Assembly (NCBI RefSeq): GCF_000471905.2
Contig: NW_006500010.1
Span: 2,513,947 to 2,577,946, forward strand
Direction of reading: 5' to 3'
DNA length: 64,000 nucleotides
Origin: Amborella trichopoda
Taxonomy: Eukaryota > Streptophyta > Magnoliopsida > Amborellales > Amborellaceae
Positions 13,231 to 24,181 of the stretch are shown here, one piece after another. The notes under the pieces were generated by a model. It was not told the origin of the DNA. It ran no database searches and was given only the letters and a program-made list of their open reading frames with translations. A program made the translations under genes and the position numbers. The stretch's first letter is position 1. Every line of letters starts with the position of its first letter.

Positions 13231-13311
13231 AAATGAACAGTCGAAAATTGCGGTTAGAGCAGGAGCCGCCATCCAACAGATGCTCGGTTTTTGGGGGTTC
13301 TGTCAACACTG

Positions 13312-13319
13312 TATAAAAG
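13312..13319 (+). promoter_or_regulatory. TATA box candidate, distal
   Basis: TATAAAAG lies 283 bp upstream of the AP start codon. The whole segment holding it (13232-13334) is missing from the pseudogene copy at 30.5 kb. Confidence 0.4.
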
Positions 13320-13540
13320 AGCAGCCCCATCCACAGGAAAATTTCCAAAAGAAACAAAAAGGAACCTTCAAAAAAAATTTCTTTTTTTTAGACAAGTTTG
13401 AATAGTTGGAACCAACTTAATCTCTCTCTGAAATAGAATGGAACGTGCAAGCATTTTCTTGATGCTGTCAGAAAAATGAAACAGAAAGGAGAAAAAATAT
13501 TAACGTTGTAATGTAAATTTACAATTCACCAGCCCTCCCC

Positions 13541-13548
13541 TTTAAAAG
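13541..13548 (+). promoter_or_regulatory. TATA-like element, proximal
   Basis: TTTAAAAG sits 54 bp upstream of the AP start and is conserved in the duplicated copy (near 30710). It would give a short leader and is the simpler choice for the core promoter. Confidence 0.4.
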
Positions 13549-13601
13549 CACGTAATCCTAACACCCACAACAGCAGGAAGAAACAAAGACGCTAGAGAGA
13601 A

Positions 13602-14933
13602 ATGACAGGAAAACTCTGTTTTATGATACTTCTTTTCACTATCATTTCCCTCTCCTCCTCCCTCTCTCTTCCCCTCATTCACCACCTCTCTCTCTCCTCC
13701 CAAAACCGCACCACCGCTGCAAGACTCCGACGACTTGTCCAAATTTCCAGCCACCGCCTCCATTACCTATCAAACTTTCCAGTGAAAAATTCCAGCCGTA
13801 AACCCCAATCTCATGTTCCACAAGAAATGGCACCAGAGATCCATGGTGATAGCTACTTATACCTGGTTAATTTCTCCCTAGGAACCCCACCAGTTCAACA
13901 GCTTGCCATTTTAGACACGAGCAGTCCAATACTATGGATACAATGTGAGCCGTGTGATCCCTGTTTCTCTCAATCGGTGCCCATTTTTTCACCGGAGTCT
14001 TCAAAATCATTTTCTCCTGTTCATTGCTCTGATCCTCTCTGTAATGGCCTTCTTTGTGACAACAATACAAACCTTTGCACCTTCTCCTCATCTTATGGCC
14101 AGAGTGCCACAACCTCTGGCCAAATTGCCACCGAAACCTTAACTTTCTCATCTGATTCTGGCGACCAGCCAGAATTCTCACCGAAAATTGCCATTGGCTG
14201 TGGCTTTAGCAACAGGAATTTCAAATTTCCTGGTGGATTTTCCGGCATATTTGGCCTAAGCAATAGTCCCATTTCCTTTATCTCACAATACTACAAATCA
14301 GAATACCATCAATTCTCATATTGTTTACTCAGGCTTTTGCTTGAAACCACTGAAACACAAACCAGCCAGCTTAGATTTGGCATTGAAGCTAAGCTTTCAG
14401 GACCTGATGTAAGAAGCTTCGAGCTCTTAGACTATGCAAATTCACTGTATTATCTGAATTTAACAGATATCAGCATAGGGGACAACCGGTTAGGGATACC
14501 ACCTAAGGTGTTTGACATGGATTCTGATAAAAAAGGTGGTTTTGTGATCGATTCAGGAGCCACTGTTTCTTATTTGAGAGAAACGGGTTACTCATATTTG
14601 AAAGATGGTATGGTTTACTGGTTTTCCGGTGCCTGGAATTTGACACAAATTGATGGAAAAAAGTATAGTTTTGACCTTTGTTGGGAAATTCCGACTCCAG
14701 AATTTAATGAGTTTCCTAATTTGACACTTCATTTTGGGGAAAAAGATTGGGAACTGATGCCGGAAAATGTGTTTTACGTCGATAGAAATGCCAGAATATT
14801 TTGCATGGTCATTTTGGCATCAGATAAAATGTCTATCTTGGGGACGTATCAGCAACAAGATTTTAGGGTTTTATATGACATTTCTGGGAGAAGGGTTTCG
14901 GTGCAAAGAGCGAGCTGTGCTGGTGGTGGTTAA
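13602..14933 (+). CDS. Aspartic protease, A1 family (CDR1/nepenthesin-like), atypical active site
   Basis: This is a 443-residue intronless frame, the usual length for the family. A hydrophobic signal peptide covers residues 1 to about 23, followed by a short basic prosegment that lacks the RDSP-SP motif of its neighbours. The mature N-lobe begins YLVNFSLGTPPVQQ. The first catalytic site reads LDTSSPILWIQC (Asp105), with Ser replacing the Gly of the usual DTGSD and Pro replacing its last Asp. The nepenthesin-type Cys-rich insert follows. A flap Tyr is likely Tyr165 in SSSYGQS. The second site, VIDSGATVSYL (Asp317), is normal. The C-terminus LYDISGRRVSVQRASC matches the family end. It is likely secreted or vacuolar. 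The altered DTG may lower activity, or it may be a regulator; I infer this from the motif only. No stop or frameshift is present. Confidence 0.88.
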   Translation: MTGKLCFMILLFTIISLSSSLSLPLIHHLSLSSQNRTTAARLRRLVQISSHRLHYLSNFPVKNSSRKPQSHVPQEMAPEIHGDSYLYLVNFSLGTPPVQQLAILDTSSPILWIQCEPCDPCFSQSVPIFSPESSKSFSPVHCSDPLCNGLLCDNNTNLCTFSSSYGQSATTSGQIATETLTFSSDSGDQPEFSPKIAIGCGFSNRNFKFPGGFSGIFGLSNSPISFISQYYKSEYHQFSYCLLRLLLETTETQTSQLRFGIEAKLSGPDVRSFELLDYANSLYYLNLTDISIGDNRLGIPPKVFDMDSDKKGGFVIDSGATVSYLRETGYSYLKDGMVYWFSGAWNLTQIDGKKYSFDLCWEIPTPEFNEFPNLTLHFGEKDWELMPENVFYVDRNARIFCMVILASDKMSILGTYQQQDFRVLYDISGRRVSVQRASCAGGG

Positions 14934-15057
14934 GACTGCTTGTTACAGTATCATGCTAACAAGATTTTAGGGTTTTATATGACATTTCTGGGAGAAGGGT
15001 TTCGGTGCAAAGAGCGAGCTGTGCTGGTGGTGGTTAAGACTGCTTGTTACAGTATCA
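14854..15057 (+). repeat. 104-bp tandem duplication of the AP 3' end
   Basis: The last codons, the stop and about 20 bp of 3' flank (14854-14953) are repeated at 14958-15057 almost without change. The second unit lies after the stop, so the protein is not affected. The copy at 32 kb has no second unit, so this arose after the segmental duplication or was lost there. Confidence 0.93.
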
Positions 15058-15739
15058 ATCCACTTTGTGTTTTGTTTTGGTGTTCTTTTTTAGACATATT
15101 CCTCTCCTTTTCTGTTGAGTTGGTTACAATAAGGTTGTAGTTTGTTTTGATGTCTTTTTTCTTAAATAATGTGTCATTATGTTTTCAGTTGGTAGGAAAA
15201 ATGTTAGCCTTTTTTTTTTTACTTGCCTATTTATCTTAGATAATTTTACGAGGAACAATGCCAAACAACATATAATCCAAGATTAATTATATTTGAAACA
15301 ATGAATTATCTATGGTAACAAGTACATCCAAACAACCCCCAATGAATAATATTGAGGTTCACAGTTTATGAAAAGGGAATGACAAGAAATTTTAAATGGT
15401 TATTTTTATTAAAGATAACTATGATCAAGATTTGACAGCTACTACTAAAAAAAATCAGCCCAAAAAAAGCCACAATTTAGAGCCTTGTATTCCATGACAA
15501 TTGGAACTTATTTCCAATGTAGGCCATGGCCTGCAAGGTGCTTCTAGGAATCACTGGACCGGCTTGTCACGGAATCAGTCGATGCCAAATAATTATGACT
15601 CTCTCATGCAACAACCATACGCAGACTGGGGTGCCACCTTAGTGTTAAATAGGCGCTGCATCATTCACCCCTTCTTGAAAAGAACTCGACTTCAAGTTTG
15701 AGAAATCTTCGCTATGCTCCCATTCTGCTCCATATGAAC

Positions 15740-18540
15740 CTTAGATTTTATTTACCCTTGTTGCGGATCTGTATGTCGCCAATAATTGGTTCAATGTCAT
15801 ACCATTGAACTGCCTCCAAAAATAAAAGTTGTATGTTTTCTCAAGACATGATATTTACCCTTTAGAAAAGGACCTTCGGACATACGTGTAAGATTTCAAA
15901 CTCTTTACAACGTAAATTATGCTAGGTTTTCCCTCATGTATTTCATTGCCTCTTCTTCATCAATGACAGGTGGTCCGTTCCGATCCACAAAAGTCATATA
16001 ATTGAGGTCAAGGATGAGAAGGGCATCCCTCTGCATCTTTGAGTCTCAATTCTTCAAGCTTTAGTTCATCTCTCACTTTATTTGGATCCTTATAATATAT
16101 AGAGTTTCACCATCAATATCAATAAGAGCAATTCAATTTTACACTTCGGAAAAAGATCTACAAATAAGTGGCATGAGAGAGTCAAATGTATTTAAATAAT
16201 TAGTTGTTTTTAAATACATAAGTGGGAATGGAAACCTAAAACGATAGCTAAAGCTCAAGTGGTTCTACCACCACCACCTCAAATCCATTCCCAAAAAATT
16301 AAGACAATTACCTATGATAAGATTCAACATCTAAATATCTCAAAATCACACACAATGATTCTATTTCATTCTCTATTATCTATATTGAACCTATCCAAAG
16401 ATTGTATGGTCTCTTTTCAATGTTTGGAAATTAATTTTCTTGATATATAGAGTATACATGATTTTTTTCCTTGGGGTTGTTTGGTCCTAAAACTACTTAT
16501 ATAATAGGTTTTGCCCAATGTTAACCTCATGGTCATGGGGTTATGATTAAAAGTTGGATCAAATATTTGAATACAAGCACTCATAATACATTTGAATGGC
16601 CACAAAAACCAACAATGATGAGCATTCAGGGTATGGAAAAAGACTGACAAGAGTCAATGTTGTAATATTGAGAGATCCACAAGATGGAAACCAATTATGT
16701 ATGATCACATCCAGAAAATCTTGGCATAATCAATGTTGACTAAGTTTCCACAAAAGAATTCTTTGAAAATTTGATAAAATAGTTCATTGATTTCGTAATT
16801 TCCTTATAAGAAGCCCCTATTGAAAACAAAATTACATTTTATAACGAAATATGAAATCCATTTAAAGAAAATTTTAAATTGCATGTTATTTTCCACTATT
16901 TCTTTTAAAAGCCGTAAACTTTATATAAAAGGCTATATTTTTTAAAATCTAAATATTAATTCGAATAATTTTATTTGCATATGATTTTAAATATCAAGTT
17001 CTAAAAAATTTAATTGAAAAATCTATGAGAGTATATAATTAGAATTATGAATTAAATTGTAATTGCACAAATCATTAACGAGTAGAAAAATTAAATTTAG
17101 ATTATAATTATTTGTATTCATTAAAAAGTACAGGGCCAATTGTATTTTCAATTACCTACCTGACACTGAAGGTGATCAAATTATCTTCTCAGGCAAAAGC
17201 AATTAAAAAGCCGAGTAGCAGAAAATATTCTCATCAAGAATATGCTAAAGCTTGAATCTTTATGAACTTTTTGTAATTATAATATCACCTTATAAATTAA
17301 ATTATAAAATGTCAAAATTCTAATTTTTAACCATTGTTCGTATTATGGTAATAAAATTAAATTTTGATTTAGCAAAGTTCCAATTATTATTTGTGTTTAT
17401 AATAGGGCATTACTATTATTTCAAGTTAATCTCTAAATAAATTTTTATGGAATAATTAAACAGTTTAAATTCAAGTGAAAATTATAAAATTTACTTGTTA
17501 AAATTAAACTGGGTCATTATTTATATTTTAATTTTGAAATCAATTTTTTTTTTCAAAGCATGAGAAAATTAATTTTACAATTTTATATTAATGAAAATTT
17601 CAATTCACCTTTAGGAAGACATAGTTATCCAATATACAGTTTAAAGAATTATAAAATTAGAATTGTTCTTACCAACAAAAGTGTAAATTCTTGAATCTTA
17701 AAGTTAACTATTTGTACATAAAATTTAAAATTCTTTATTTTTGTTAGTGTTAATAACTGTTATGATTCACAATAAAATAATGATTGAAAGTTGAATTAGA
17801 CGAAATGCATGGTTAGTATTTTTGCCTATAATCTATAGTGAAAAGTTATTCGAGAAATATTTTGAAAAGCTTGCAGGTTTTCAAGCTTACATATGGACAA
17901 ATTTGCTTAGTAGCATTTCTTTTGGTCTATTCAAACATTGCATTGCCCTAAATTCAATTATTTTCCATTCACTATTGCTTGTAGGTTTTCAAGCTTAGAT
18001 ATGGACAAAGCACTTCTTTTAATTATTCATATGTTGCCTTGCCTTAAATTCAGTTATATTCCAATAGCAGTTTTTCTTTCCTTGAATGTGACTTGGAACT
18101 TAGTTATGTTTTAGTTTTTTAATGCTTAATTATGTTTTCAGCTTCATACACATCACTAAAACACTGTCCTTTCTTTGAAAAAATTTCTCTATTAGTGAAT
18201 TACTTACTTTCCAGTTTCTACTTATTAAAAAGAGTTTCTGAACCTTAAGAGCTAGCTTAATCACCTCTATTGTAACCTTATCATATAGTTAGAACTATAT
18301 ATATGGACAATTTTACACAATTTTTATTTTATACTATCAATTAATATCATATTATTCTTTCTACAATATTGTGAGGTAGTAGTAATGCATGTACCTGAAT
18401 AGGATTCCAATTGTTGAAAGTTAGAAAGAGCCTACCATACAGAATAAATGAAATTGTTATTGCTCAACTCTTTGCCAAACTGCCTCTAGTAATATTTACC
18501 AAATTGGTCATGTCCAAGGAAAAAACAGACAGTTTGCTCT
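15740..18540. other. AT-rich intergenic spacer
   Basis: Neither strand shows a recognisable gene here. The open frames are short and without family features. The section 16.8-18.3 kb is very AT-rich. A near-repeat around AGGTTTTCAAGCTTA-ATATGGACAAA occurs at 17876 and 17985. Confidence 0.5.
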
Positions 18541-19085
18541 AACTTCCAAATATACATGGACATTGCTAAGATTTAAGAACCTCTTTTGGGATCCAACTAG
18601 AAACAAAATTAGTGAGAATATGAACAATGATATGAGAAATAACGCATAAAACACATACATAGTAAAAATATAAAGATTTATGTGGCTCATCCAAAAGAGC
18701 TACATATGTGGATATGGCAAATTGAAATCCACTATACCAATGAGAGTTACATCACAAATTCTAAAATGTAAAGTTACCTCTCTAACCCTTGACAAAAGGT
18801 AGTTGAGCAACTAACACAAAGTTATCTCTTTAATCCTCGACAAAACCTCGTTACGAACCTCTTTTATACCGGCTCTATTGGCCAACATCTCTTGCAGATC
18901 CCCAGCTCTGCTCTATAGCTCCATTGTTTAGGAAGAGAACTTTGAGAGCGATCATAATTTCTTTCATTAATAAGAAAACCACCCAAAATCTCCATGAGAT
19001 TTGTCTAGCTTGCCTTTCAATGCATACATAAGACACCTTGCCTATCTCTAAAGAAAGCCACATTTCCTATATGATGACACATAAG
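18540..19085. repeat. Dispersed repeat family R, partial copy
   Basis: This stretch shares interspersed blocks with 28668-29765 and 32785-33741: TTTAAGAACC/TTTAACAACC, ATGAGAAATAA-GCA, a run of ATCCACTATACCAATGAGAG, and GAGGAAGCCACATTTCC near the right end. The other copies begin with TG and resemble plant LTR leader sequence. The family is not identified. Confidence 0.5.
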
Positions 19086-19544
19086 TTCTCTTCTCTTTTA
19101 TTTCATATATATATATATATATATAAAACTTATGACATAACCGTGCCAATTTGGTTGGACTCAATGAGTATCACAATAAGGAAACTTAAAAATTAATGAG
19201 TACCGCAACTAGCTCAAGAAACTTAGCAATATCAAAATCAATATCAATCCTAACCTTCGATATCAGTATATTCAACAAATATTGGTAAAGCTCTCTATGG
19301 TGCATCAAAAGAGAACCTAACGGTTTTACTAGCCTCTACTTTCATATTTGAGTGACCTTGATGAAATATAGAATTCATTTCACCATCTATAATACTTTTT
19401 GATGTTCTATCCTCAGAGGTTAGTATAAACTGATGATGGAAATTAGCTACAAATATATCGCGATCGGATGCATATGATATGGTGTTTTAGAGATTAGAGT
19501 TTTGCACTCTGAAATCTGTATCCAAAAATGGGAAAGGAGGCTGG

Positions 19545-19680
19545 GTCATGGTAGTAGCATCACCATGGTTTCCATCCCACCTCTAACACCACCCTATTAA
19601 TACTTAAAAAAAATACTAACTCCTAATCACTTGAATAAACGGGTAGGGGCTGTCTTCCCCGATGAATTAAACAAAAAAAA
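19545..19680. repeat. Dispersed repeat shared with 43510-43650
   Basis: Shared text includes CTAACACCACCC, AATACT-TAAAA-CTAACTC and GTAGGGGC-GTCTTCCC. It has no coding capacity and the family is unknown. Confidence 0.6.
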
Positions 19681-19868
19681 AAAAAAATCTATACCCAAAA
19701 ATAGCAAAAAAGAAAGGGAAAAGAAAAACAAATAAAAAAGTAAAAAAAATAAAAATTACAATTGCTTTGAACCTTAGCCTACATGTCCATAGAATATAGG
19801 AACTTCCTTCATCACTCATATTCCATGCAAATCTTATTCCTTAATCAGCATGGCTTAATACTGAAACC

Positions 19869-21215
19869 CTAAATCTTGTTACATTGAGCAGGAGCAAAGG
19901 AAAGCTTCTCATTCTCAAGGTCGTAATTCACATTCATATTCCTCTGCACATTGCTACCAAAAATGGAAAATGAGGCAACGCTCCATGTAGTTAAGCAAAC
20001 GACCCCTTCAAACACCTCCACAAAAGAATTTTCAGGAAACACAATCCAATCCGCACCGCCATAAAAATGGAATGTCATATTCGGAATTTCGGCAAGGTCA
20101 CCGAGCGTTTCCATTTTGTAGCACAGGCCGGAGTCGTTGGTTGCCGGATGTTTGATAGCTTCGCGCAATGCTTGAATCAACAAGTCGTAAACGACTTGGG
20201 CCAGCACATTCATTGGGGTGCCAGAATCGATGACCAACTTGCTTCCATTGGGGTTATTGGGATCGAAAAATCCTGAAGGGATACCAATGCGATTTAAGCC
20301 GACGCTGATCTCTTGGAGATACAAGATGTAATATGTTGGATCCCCAAGCCGAAAAATCGGTGTGGACTTGATATAGCTCGATGAAATAAGGGCATCAGAG
20401 CCAAAACTAAGCTTGCCTGAACCACTTGGTGCTAGGCAGTAGGAGAACGTCTTGTTGATGGAGTTCCCTAATTGGCTAATAAGGGACATGGGCCCACCCC
20501 CGAGCCCGACAAGCCCATCCGTGGCGCTAAAAGTTTTAGAATTATTATCACCACACCCAAATCCAATTCCTTCAAAAGAGGTTAAGGCATCTGCACCGGT
20601 CTTAATACTAGGAATGTTTTTCGTATTAGCACTAATATCTTGAAAGGTGAAGGTATCGGATGATAATATCCCCTTAGTGTATGTTTTATCAGCATAGGCT
20701 GCTAAGTATTGGCAGTCGTTCGTGCAAGGCATCTGAAGATATTTGCAGAGGGGTTCTGAGCAACCGATCTTTCGATAAGTTGACGACTTTGTGGGATCAA
20801 AGGTCGGTGATGTTTGGTTGAAGCATGATGTGCACGGCAAGCATTGTGTCCAAACAATATCACTTCCAGTGTCGACAAGGAACTGGAGTTCTCTTGCCGG
20901 GGTCCCGATCCCAACTTTCATGAGGTATTCACTAGGAATCGGAGTCACTATCATCTTAAGTTTTGACGAAAAAGATTTTTCGACAAAGACTGAGTTGAAG
21001 TGTTGGAGGCGGGAAATGGAGCGGAGAGTGGCTTGCCTGAATAAGTCATAGCTTGAAGCATTAGGGTCATGAAGCGGGGAGCCAGGGGAATCACGATGAA
21101 TGAGGTCTAGCCGGAAACCGGTGATACTTCCGACCAAAGACAGACAGAAAAGTGAAGACAAGAAGAATGTGAGGTCGTGGAAGGGGATGACAATAGCGTT
21201 GGACATGAGTTCCAT
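19869..21215 (-). CDS. Aspartic protease, CDR1-like, intact
   Basis: This is an intronless frame. An in-frame ATG 54 bp upstream (21269) would give 466 residues, but it lies within about 15 bp of the TATA-like box (around 21250-21260). The ATG at 21215 (448 residues, starting MELMSNAIVIPF) is preferred. Order: signal anchor (about residues 8-33), prosegment with the family motif DLIHRDSPGSPLHD, N-lobe MKVGIGTPARELQF, first site LVDTGSDIVWTQC (Asp115), Cys-rich loop, flap YADKTYTKG, FGCG, GLVGLGGGPMSLISQL, second site LVIDSGTPMNVL (Asp330), IFGSNVQRNMNVNYDL and C-terminal LSFAPAQC. Both catalytic Asp motifs are intact, so it should be an active secreted endopeptidase. Arabidopsis CDR1 acts in apoplastic defence signalling; this role here is inferred. 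It is the best preserved member of the minus-strand series. Confidence 0.93.
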   Translation of the reverse strand: MELMSNAIVIPFHDLTFFLSSLFCLSLVGSITGFRLDLIHRDSPGSPLHDPNASSYDLFRQATLRSISRLQHFNSVFVEKSFSSKLKMIVTPIPSEYLMKVGIGTPARELQFLVDTGSDIVWTQCLPCTSCFNQTSPTFDPTKSSTYRKIGCSEPLCKYLQMPCTNDCQYLAAYADKTYTKGILSSDTFTFQDISANTKNIPSIKTGADALTSFEGIGFGCGDNNSKTFSATDGLVGLGGGPMSLISQLGNSINKTFSYCLAPSGSGKLSFGSDALISSSYIKSTPIFRLGDPTYYILYLQEISVGLNRIGIPSGFFDPNNPNGSKLVIDSGTPMNVLAQVVYDLLIQALREAIKHPATNDSGLCYKMETLGDLAEIPNMTFHFYGGADWIVFPENSFVEVFEGVVCLTTWSVASFSIFGSNVQRNMNVNYDLENEKLSFAPAQCNKI

Positions 21216-21221
21216 GATATC

Positions 21222-21890
21222 ACCAATTGGTATTCTTGATTGAGAGATGGGGTAGCTATTTAAAGGCAATTACAGTTTAGGGTTTTTCAAGGAAATGATA
21301 TTCGTTGTATAGGAGGTCTGAAGATTTGTGCAGGACTTTTTCCCTTTCTGGTGGGATTTTCGGGACTAAGAAAGAATACACCTAGATTTCTTCCACTTTA
21401 AAGTAATCTAGGTCCATCCCTCTTTGCCATTCAGCTCAAGTTGTGAGAGATTATAATGTTCTAAATTTGGTAAGTGTATAATGTTCTACAAGATTGTTTT
21501 TGAGAAAATTATAATGTTCCACCAATTGGTATTTTTGATTGAGAGATAGGGTAGCTATTTAAAGGCAATTACAGTAAATTCTTTGTTTAGGGTTTTTCAA
21601 GGAAATGATATTCATTGTAAAGGAGGTCTGAAGATTTGTGCATGATTTTTTCCTTTCTGGTGGGAAATGAACAGTGGGCAAGACCGGATTTTCGGGTCTA
21701 AGAAATATTACATAATATTTCTTCCTCTTAAGTAATCTAGGTCCATCCCTCTTTGCCATTCAGCTCAAGTTGTAAGTGAGAGAGATATGTATATATAGAG
21801 AGAGAGTTTCCATCCTCTTTAATTTGGCAAGTGTCGAATGTTCTAAACGATTTTTTTTTTGGAGAGATTATAATGTTCTAAATGATTATC
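21222..21890 (-). promoter_or_regulatory. Tandemly duplicated promoter of the intact CDR1-like gene
   Basis: The block 21222-21510 (CACCAATTGGTATTCTTGAT through ATTATAATGTT) is repeated at about 21516-21890. Both units carry CTATTTAAAGGCAATTACAG, which read on the minus strand gives the TATA-like TTTAAATAG. The unit nearer the gene places this box about 40 bp upstream of the preferred start. The far unit gained extra GA and TA sequence. The duplication may affect expression by offering two core promoters. Confidence 0.8.
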
Positions 21891-22334
21891 TATATCTATA
21901 CTACATCATTATTAAGCCAGAGGGTCGGACATGTGTTAGAAGAATAAAAATGGACCTTTTATAGATTCTATTATTAACCCAGAGTTATGGATTGGGTTTA
22001 GCAAAAATAAAAGGTGACCTTGGCCTTAACGAAGATGAAAGGCATGTGACCTTTAAAGAGGAGTCCAGAGCACTATGTAGGGTATAATTGGGCTTTTATA
22101 AATTATCCCATCTCTCCAAATGCTTAGAATGAAAGCCTGGAAAAGAGAAATTTTAGGAAACCAATTAAGCTACCTACATGGTGTTGATTAATGTTTCCTA
22201 ACCTCGCTTCTCTCCAAATCTTTAGAGAAAGAGACAGGTACCAAGAGATAATAATATAGTGAGAGAGAGAGAGAGTATTTGTCCAAATCTTTGGGAAGAG
22301 ATTGGTACATGAATATGATATAGGATCTTAAATG

Positions 22335-22468
22335 TTTTTTGGAAACAATCCATGTCTTCTTTTTTATGAATAGAAACATTCCATATCACGATATTATTTT
22401 TTTGGAAACAATCCAGGTCTTTTTTTTTATGAATAGAAACATTCCATATCACGATATTATTTTTTTGG
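22335..22468 (+). repeat. 63-bp tandem repeat, two units
   Basis: A unit around GGAAACAATCCATGTC, ATGAATAGAAACATTCC and ATATCACGATATTATTT is repeated twice with near identity. The surroundings are noncoding. Confidence 0.9.
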
Positions 22469-22894
22469 TATCTTTTCTTGATATCCTCAAATGGAAATAT
22501 ATTAGGAAACATACTAAAAAAGTTATTTCCTAACATAGCCTGTATCTTCCTTGATATAATGGCAATAGATTGGTGGTATGGAGGCCATTACATTTTCAAT
22601 TAAACGAATGAGATTGGAGTGATGGATGCAACAAAAGTACATCATCAACTATTGTTTTTAATATGCAAGCCAAATGCATGCAAAGGAGCACCCGTCGAGA
22701 TAATAAGGAATGTTTAATGTTTTAGATTTGTGCTGACGCATAGATCACTTTTTTCTTTTTTTTTTGGGTGAGTTAGTGGGGGGGAGGGTATCTACCCTAT
22801 GTAGGAATTGAGTTTAGGACATAGCGTTGCAAATCGTTAAGTGGACTTTCAAACCGCCTTATTTTATGTTTTTTTTCTCATTCTTTAAATCCAT

Positions 22895-22896
22895 TA

Positions 22897-22943
<47 letters not shown>

Positions 22944-23476
22944 TATTATTATTATTATTATTANNNNNNNNNNNNNNNNNNNNNNNNNNNNNNNNNNNNN
23001 NNNNNNNNNNNNNNNNNNNNNNNNNNNNNNNNNNNNNNNNNNNNNNNNNNNNNNNNNNNNNNNNNNNNNNNNNNNNNNNNNNNNNNNNNNNNNNNNNNNN
23101 NNNNNNNNNNNNNNNNNNNNNNNNNNNNNNNNNNNNNNNNNNNNNNNNNNNNNNNNNNNNNNNNNNNNNNNNNNNNNNNNNNNNNNNNNNNNNNNNNNNN
23201 NNNNNNNNNNNNNNNNNNNNNNNNNNNNNNNNNNNNNNNNNNNNNNNNNNNNNNNNNNNNNNNNNNNNNNNNNNNNNNNNNNNNNNNNNNNNNNNNNNNN
23301 NNNNNNNNNNNNNNNNNNNNNNNNNNNNNNNNNNNNNNNNNNNNNNNNNNNNNNNNNNNNNNNNNNNNNNNNNNNNNNNNNNNNNNNNNNNNNNNNNNNN
23401 NNNNNNNNNNNNNNNNNNNNNNNNNNNNNNNNNNNNNNNNNNNNNNNNNNNNNNNNNNNNNNNNNNNNNNNNNNNN

Positions 23477-23519
<43 letters not shown>

Positions 23520-23545
23520 TTATTATTATTATTATTATTATTATT
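22895..23545. other. Assembly gap between twin (TA)n-(TTA)n microsatellites
   Basis: The 513 N at 22964-23476 are preceded by (TA)n then (TTA)n and followed by (TA)n then (TTA)n in the same order. GGACTTTCAAACCG plus TTATTTT lies outside on both sides (22844 and 23579). The frames read across it are artefacts. Confidence 0.95.
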
Positions 23546-24181
23546 TTCAATTCCCATTTTGTTTTTGGTTAGAAAGTTGGACTTTCAAACCGTCTTATTT
23601 TGTCTTCCTATTTTGTTTTATTTTGTTTGGTGCTTCTATTATTAGACTTTCAAATAGGGTAAAATGGATAAATTGGGAAACAATACAATATAATATATCC
23701 CAAATTATGAACCATGTAGTAATACCGCGTCACTTTTCTAGTTTTACAATGTATACATAACTGAAAGAGTATAAAGTGAACGTCGATTGATTATTCATTA
23801 TAACTGGTTATATTTGTTCCTCACTGTAGCTGGTCCCAAATAGTAAAGAAAAGGCTATGATGATGATGATCATAATTTATTCCTGTTCCTCACTTAAAGA
23901 ATTGCATTAGTTCCTGATTTTAGTTGGCAGAAAAGAAACCTATGGAAAGAACCAAAAGAAAAAAAAAATATATATATTTTTTTAAAGTAATTCCTCATAT
24001 TTAAATTTATTTATGTTATCTAAAAATAATGGCACAAATGAAATATGGAACACAAGGAACGAAATCCCTAAAATTTACTGAAGCATAAAACTGCTTCTCC
24101 ATCCCCATATCGGACTCGACAACCATACTAGTTAATCTAGAATTAGATGGAAAACATATGGCAAGAACCAGAATATGTAAA

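Larger units (their letters stand above)
13200..15740 (+). repeat. Segmental duplication, copy 1 (with intact AP)
   Basis: About 2.4 kb, including promoter, AP gene and 3' flank, recurs in direct orientation at about 30430-32775. The match starts near ATAAAATTGTAC and ends near CTTAGATTTT/CTCAGATTTT. Copy 2 lacks about 100 bp corresponding to 13232-13334. Confidence 0.85.

Noticed and set aside
13867-14181. 104-codon minus-strand frame inside the 13.6 kb AP, with a twin at 31029-31343
   Set aside because: The frame is conserved only because the AP sense strand is duplicated; it has no family resemblance and is a shadow of the AP.
22222-22536. 104-codon minus-strand frame with an internal repeat
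   Set aside because: It is a translation of the 63-bp tandem repeat; no family resemblance and no conservation evidence.
22827-23645. Long frames across the second gap
   Set aside because: They are made of N plus (TA)n/(TTA)n translation (Ile-Tyr and Leu runs); not genes.
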